Shown in pieces: positions 58,434 to 64,000 of a stretch of DNA of 64,000 nucleotides. Each line of letters opens with the position of its first letter. Within the stretch, counting starts at the first letter, position 1. Under the pieces are notes generated by a model, which had not been told where the DNA came from, did no database searches, and worked only from the letters and a program-made list of their open reading frames with translations. A program made the translations under genes and the position numbers. Source of the stretch: Annona cherimola (lineage: Eukaryota > Streptophyta > Magnoliopsida > Magnoliales > Annonaceae); assembly GCA_030490835.1 (NCBI GenBank), contig CM059971.1, forward strand, positions 7,112,007 through 7,176,006, given 5' to 3'.

Positions 58434-60203
58434 TGTTGGGTCCCGAATAGATGGCAAAACCCAAGAGGGGAGGGGTGAATTGGGTTCTTAAAAATTTCTT
58501 TGGTAACTGAAAAACTTAACCCCTTGTAGAATTATTCCCCTTGAATGAAGAAACTGAATGGAAAGCAAAGTAATAAAGAGAGCAGAAATAAAAGCAAGTA
58601 GACAAGGATTTTATAGTGGTTCGGGCAACCTCCCTACTCCACTCTTCCAAGCTCACACTCCTTGTGACTTGGGTTCCACTATTGTATTCCGCGAATACAA
58701 CTAGAGCCTCTTGCTCTCTTCTAGATTCTAGCTCTAGGGGGCATATACAACTAGAGCCACTTGCTCTCTTCTAGATTCTAGCTCTAGGGGGCATCAACAA
58801 CCAGAGCCTCTTGCTCTCTTCTAGATTCTAGCTCTAGGGGGCATCAACAACCAGAGCCTCTTGCTCTCTTCTAGATTCTAGCTCTAGGGGGCATCAACAA
58901 CCAGAGCCTCTTGCTCTCTTCTAGATTCCAGCTCTAGGGGGCATAAACAACTAGCATAAGTAGGTGACGAGTCACACTCCAATCACACACTACTTTGCTA
59001 TCACTTGATCTTAGCTACGCAAGCTAAATCAAGTTCAACACAACAAATAGAACAATGAAAATAAACTACACTTTACAGGTGTGTAGAAACGATTTAGCGC
59101 AGGGAAGAACTTGTAGATGATGGCTTTGAAGTTTCTGAATGTAGCTCTTGCAACTTGAAGCACAATTCTTCCTCCTTGAGTGATTTGATCTCTTTGAAGC
59201 TCTTAAGGATATGAGTTATGCTCACTTAATGTTTTTCTTCTTTCTTGGCTTTCTCCCTCGTTCACAATGGGTTCTATTTATAATTTCGGAGGGAATCTGA
59301 ACGTTAGAAGGTGGGTGGCGCGCATTTAATGCGCCAACGTTCGAAAGAAATCCGACCGTTGCGACCCAAGTCGCATGTGGAGTCGACTTCGGATGCGACT
59401 TCGCCCAAGTCGCAGATGGAGTCGACTTCGGGTGCGACTTCGCTTCTCCGTCGCAACTTCAAGTTCCAGTCAGGGTCGACTTGGGTTCTCGACTTGACCC
59501 AAGTCGCAGGTGGAGTCGACTTCGGGTTCGACTTCACCTCGACAGTTGGCTTCATGAACTTGGAACTTTGAAACTTTTGTTTTGCTTAGTCTTTCTTCCT
59601 TCAGTCCTTTTGATTCTGGAATGGCTCCTCATACTTATAGATCTTGTGAACCTTGAAGAACTTGACTTTGATTCTTCCTGGATTAGCTTGAACCTTGTGA
59701 ATCTTTGAAGGAATTGAGTCTTGCTTGGAATTTGAAACACTTGAGTTGATAATGAGCTTGTTTTCTGAAAAATAGCTTCTGCCCGATCGAAGTCGATGTC
59801 GGAGTCGACTTCGGCTGCGACTTCACCTCAAGTCGCACGTGGAGTCGACTTGGGGTGCGACTTCGGCATTCTGCTGTTTCGAATTCAACTCTGGAAGGTT
59901 TCGCCCGACTGAAGTCGATGGTGAGGTCGACTTCGTTTGCGACTTGGCTACCCAAGTCGCAGGTGGAGTCGACTTGGCCTGCGACTTCACTTGCTCTTCT
60001 CCCTTTTTCAACTCTGGACAGTTTTGCATGTTTGAAGTCGTTCTTGGAGTCGACTTGGGATACGACTTGGCTTCTATACTTGATTTTCTTCAAATGAATA
60101 TTCCTTAAACATTTCACAAACTTGTTAGTAGCCAAGACTTTCTCAAATTGATTTGTTAATCATCAAAACATAGATTTAGCTAGTTTTCCTCATGTTTCCA
60201 ACA
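58434..60203 (-). repeat. Copia LTR 2 (shared middle LTR)
   Basis: Serves as the 5' LTR of internal region 1 and the 3' LTR of internal region 2. It is nearly identical to LTR 1, including the five-unit minisatellite (58695-58944), the TATA box (59274-59282) and the GTCGAC clusters. The hexamer altered to gacgac in LTR 1 (54492) is intact here. Confidence 0.92.
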
Positions 60204-60685
60204 ATCTCCCCCTTTTTGATGATTGACAAAACCGATTTGAGTGGATACCTTTCATTTAAATAAGTATGCACATATTGCATTATAAAATCATACTTATGCT
60301 CATGCAAACAAAACATTCATGTAAACATATCCTACTCTTCTCCCCATTTACATATCCTACTTTTCTCCCCATTTTTATTCTTCTCTCCTTAAATCTTTCT
60401 CTCCATTCTTCTCTCCCCTTAAATCTCTCTCCCTCTATAATATCCTACTCTCCTCTATTCGTCTCAAATCTTACTCTTCTCCCCCTTTTTGTCAATATAT
60501 CAAAAAGATTAGAGGGTAAACAAAGAGATAGGTGGGTTAGCTCCCCCTAAATGGGTGCTCCCCTTAAACTTATGCTTAGCCTAATTTTAGATACCACTTG
60601 TTGGGGATTTCTCTTGTTACTTGATACTACTTGTTGGGCATGATACCATTTTGTTGAAAAACTTGTTACCATTGGTTATCACTTG

Positions 60686-61574
60686 TTAGATTTTATACCA
60701 CTTGATACCATTTGTTGCAAGCACTTGTTGCACATGTTGGCCTCCTTTGCTTTTCTCCATGCCAAACTTCTTCAGCATTTCTTTGATGTATTTGGACTGG
60801 TTAATGAAAATTCCTTCATTTAGTTGCTTGATTTGCAGTCCAAGGAAGAAATTGAGCTCTCTCATCATGCTCATATCAAATTCTTTCTGCATAAGCTCAG
60901 AAAATTCTTGACAGAGAGTTTCATTAGTAGCACCAAAAATGATATCATCAACATAAATTTGAATGATTAATATATCCTTTCCATTGTTCTTAATAAACAA
61001 AGTGGTGTCTACCTTTCTCTTTTGAAAATCATGATCAATCAAAAAATTTGCTTAGTCTATCATACCAAGCTCTTGGGGCTTGTTTCAATCCGTATAGTGC
61101 TTTGGTTAACTTGTATACAAATTTAGATTGATCTTTCTCCTCAAATCCAGGTGGTTGCTCAACATACACTTCTTCATTTATATAACCATTCAGAAATGCA
61201 CTTTTGACATCCATTTGAAACAATTTAAAGTTCATGTGAGATGCAAAAGCTAGTAAGATACGAATGGCTTCTAATCTAGCAACCGGTGCATAGGATTCTT
61301 CAAAATCTATGCCTTCTTCTTGTGAGTATCCTTTTGCCACAAGTTTAGCTTTGTTTCTCACTACAAGTCCACTTTCATCTAATTTGCTCCTAAAGACCCA
61401 TTTGGTGCCAATAACAGTACAATCATTTGGTCTAGGAACAAGGTGCCAAACTTGATTTCTTTCAAATTGATTTAGCTCTTCTTGCAGTGCTATAGTCCAA
61501 TTTTCATCATCAAGAGCTTGTTCAACATTAGAATGTTCAATTTTTAGAAACAAAAGCATATTGTCCACAAACAT
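60686..61574 (-). pseudogene. Copia reverse transcriptase, frameshifted (copy 2)
   Basis: Protein pieces at 61035-61574 and 60686-61042 are the same as in copy 1, with the same frameshift at the T-run and the same loss of RNase H. The YVDD box is kept. Confidence 0.9.
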
Positions 61575-61681
61575 TTTGCTTTGACCTTCTAGTTTTTACA
61601 CCTTCATACACATTTCCTATAACTTGTTTAATTGCATGTTTGAATTTCAAATCAGTTGGAGGTTTATAGAAATTGTTACCT

Positions 61682-63739
61682 TCACTTACCCTTTCCTCCA
61701 TGGATTCTTCTTGCTTTTCCACATGCAGTTTTTTCAAGGTCATTTGCCATATCATCTGCATTACTTAAATCATCTTTCTCGTTATTTCCAAAGGCAACCG
61801 TTCCATAGTTGCAAGGTTTAAGTTTGTGAAACAAACTTCTTTCACCGGTCATATGCCTTGAACAACCGCTGTCCATGAACCATACGTTCTTTGCCTTTGC
61901 CTTTAAACAAATCTGAAAAGCAAATAATTCTCATCTCTTTGGTACCCACTTTATGGGTCCATTTGGGTTAGCAATATTATTCAATCTACATTGCTCTACC
62001 TTAGAAAGCCCAAATCTCGTGTTCCTTGGAACCCAAACTAATCTTGCACCATGGTCATATAATTTCTTGAAGTTACATTTATAGGCTTTATGACCCATCT
62101 TGTTGCAAAAGTTACAAGCCATTGGTAATCTAGGAGTAGGCCTCCAAGTATATTTTGGTTCAAGTGTTGGCCTTTTAGTCCACACAACATTTTTCCTTTG
62201 TGGCTTGAATGTAGGTGCAGTATTTGTTTGATATTTTCCATGTATTGGCACATTTGATTTACCATTTTCTTTTTGCTCAAATGTATTGTATCCAAGACCT
62301 CTTCTATCTGTTTGTGAGGTCATATTCAAGAACATCTTCACATTTTCACCGGGATTAGAGAACTTTGCTAATGATTCATTTAAGGATTCGTTCTCCTTTT
62401 TCAGTTTCTCAACTTCTTTCAACAACAGTTCATTTTCTTCTTTCAATTTTGTTGACATTTCAGCTAGTTTTCCATTTTCAATGATAACAGAGTTACATTG
62501 TTGTTTCTTTGAGGACAACTTGTTTCCTAGCTTTTTGATTTCCTCATATAATGAATCATAGGCAGTTTGTAGTTCTTCTAATTCAGCACATTTGAGGCAA
62601 TTTTGAAAAGAAGAATAACTTGATTGAGAATGACAAGGTTTGGAAGTTACCTCTTCACTTTCTGTGTACTTTGTTGAGGTGGATTGATCTTCCAAAACTT
62701 CCGTTGTGTTCAAGCATAGCAGATTCTCCTCTTGTTCAATTTGCGCCATGCAGCATATTCTTGCGCAATTTGCAGCCTCGTTCTCATCGGTTGAAGAGCT
62801 GCATGTTGATGAAGTCTCGTACATGCCTCTTCCCTTTGGCCTTTCTTCTGGTGTAGGACATTAGGTTTGCATATGTCCTACGCCCCCGCATCTATAACAT
62901 TTAGTTTGCTCCTTCTTCTTCACTCGTCGTGGTCTTTCTTTGAGATTTCTGAAGTTTCTTTCTTTTCTCACAAATTTTCGAAACTTGTGAGTAAGAAGTC
63001 CGATATCTTCATTGTCATTGTAAGATGAGGAAGAAGATTCTTCTGAATTGTGAGTGGCCTTTAGTACAATAGCTTTCCTCCCTTTGTGTTGATTCTCATT
63101 CCTTTTCTTAATTAGCTCATGTGACATGAGTGAGCTAATAAGATCTTCAAGCTTCAATGTGTTGAGGTCTTTGGCTTCTTCAATTGCCGTTATCTTTGGA
63201 GTCCATGAATCCGGTAGAGCTCTCAATATCTTCATAACCTGCTCGGATTCAGAAATAGCCTTTCCAAGACCTTTTAGAGCGTTAGTAATCTTAGAAAATC
63301 TAGCAAACATTTCAGAAATATTTTCTGTGTCTAGCATTCTAAAATTTTCAAACTCTCCAATCAAAATATTTCTCCTAGTCCCTTGGACTTGGGAGGTTCC
63401 TTCATAAATAGATGTTAGAGTATCCCATATCTCTTTTGCAGTCAAACAAGAAGATACTTTATCATACTCCGAAGCCGTAAGAGCACAAAATAAAGAATTC
63501 ATTGCCTTGGCATTGCTCTTGACGGTTCTAACTTCCTCTTCGGTCCATTTGGAAGCTTTGTCATCGGTAGGCAAAATCACACCATCTTGGATAGCAATCC
63601 AAGAATCCATATCGGTAGCCATGATGAGTTGCTTCATACGAAGCTTCCAATAGCCAAAGTTGTTCCCATCAAACAAGGGTGGCCTTGTGAATGATTGGCC
63701 TTCAGCAAAAGCGGGAACGGAAGTAGATTGGGATGCCAT
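61682..63739 (-). pseudogene. Copia gag and protease start, with in-frame stops (copy 2)
   Basis: Starts at ATG 63739. It carries the same TAA in the first zinc knuckle (62861-62863), the same TGA (61931-61933) and the same break after the protease start as copy 1. No amino-acid difference from copy 1 is visible in these pieces. Confidence 0.9.
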
Positions 63740-63787
63740 ATGGTTGGATCTCTTTGGTTCAATTCAAAGACCTGCTCTGATACCACT

Positions 63788-64000
63788 TGTTGGGTCCTGA
63801 ATAGATGGCAAAACCCAAGAGGGGAGGGGTGAATTGGGTTCTTAAAAATTTCTTTGGTAACTGAAAAACTTAACCCCTTGTAGAATTATTCCCCTTGAAT
63901 GAAGAAACTGAATGGAAAGCAAAGTAATAAAGAGAGCAGAAATAAAAGCAAGTAGACAAGGATTTTATAGTGGTTCGGGCAACCTCCCTACTCCACTCTT
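63788..64000 (-). repeat. Copia LTR 3, cut by the window end
   Basis: The first 213 bp of a third LTR, starting tgttgggtcctgaatag. The t in tcctg (63797) differs from LTR 1 and LTR 2 (tcccg). Confidence 0.92.

Larger units (their letters stand above)
60204..63787 (-). mobile_element. Copia internal region 2 (3584 bp, deleted)
   Basis: Same length and structure as internal region 1, with primer binding site at 63774-63785 and polypurine tract at 60205-60217. The same two pol deletions are present at the same bases. Confidence 0.9.
53080..64000 (-). mobile_element. Tandem Copia array: LTR-internal-LTR-internal-LTR
   Basis: The sequence repeats with a period of exactly 5354 bp: LTRs at 53080-54849, 58434-60203 and 63788 onward (cut by the window), internal regions at 54850-58433 and 60204-63787. 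Elements read on the minus strand, so each 5' LTR is on the right. LTRs start TGTTGG and end CCAACA on the coding strand. Differences between copies are few (for example t/c at 54002 versus 59356, a/t at 54493 versus 59847, c/t at 58443 versus 63797). Shared middle LTRs are the expected product of recombination between LTRs of sister copies. More units may follow beyond the window. Confidence 0.92.

Noticed and set aside
53080..64000. Two independent Copia insertions side by side
   Set aside because: The units share one middle LTR with no target duplication at its borders, and all defects are identical.

Overview
The window is nuclear DNA of a flowering plant. The evidence is an intronless CC-NB-ARC-LRR resistance-type gene, plant L1-type LINEs whose ORF2 ends in an RNase H domain, Mutator-like elements (MULEs) with a FAR1-type transposase, and a Copia retrotransposon primed by initiator tRNA-Met. 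The species cannot be told from the sequence. Only one gene looks intact and host-owned: the NLR at 14668-18180 (minus). Almost everything else recognisable is transposon or transposon-carried.

Layout. 1-11350 is AT-rich and built from degenerate direct repeats. It contains a 704-bp non-autonomous hAT element with an exact 8-bp target duplication (1627-2330), several copies of a palindromic foldback MITE, and a second MITE family. 11351-13425 is a 5'-truncated LINE. 14668-18180 is the NLR. 18181-29254 is gene-poor, with foldback MITEs and a duplicated segment present with and without a foldback insertion.

29264-38099 is an 8.8-kb MULE with about 0.8-kb terminal inverted repeats (TIRs) and a perfect 9-bp target duplication. 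It carries a decayed FAR1/MULE transposase gene, a spliced gene for a GRF zinc finger/coiled-coil/tail-anchored protein, and captured pieces of an ankyrin-repeat gene, an unrecognised membrane-protein gene and an ABCC transporter gene. Twelve bases beyond it starts a second, 4.2-kb non-autonomous Pack-MULE (38121-42277). That element carries pieces of a YqeH/BPG2-type GTPase gene and a ribose-phosphate pyrophosphokinase (PRS3/4-type) gene with its intron.

44527-52496 is a complete LINE on the minus strand with a 14-bp target duplication, conserved ORF1 and ORF2 domains, many stops, and a nearly identical 0.9-kb tandem triplication. From 53080 to the window end is a tandem Copia array, LTR-internal-LTR-internal-LTR (the last LTR cut by the window). 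Its 5354-bp period is nearly identical between copies, and both internal regions share the same loss of integrase and RNase H, the same stops and the same frameshift.

How the parts relate. The NLR stands alone. The larger MULE could once have supplied transposase to the Pack-MULE beside it, whose termini resemble its own. The two LINEs belong to related families and share a 3'-terminal hairpin that overlaps the ORF2 stop codon. The Copia array looks like one dead element amplified by recombination between LTRs. The most unusual items are the two gene-capturing MULEs side by side, the tail-anchored GRF protein inside a MULE, the LINE triplication and the shared-LTR Copia array.
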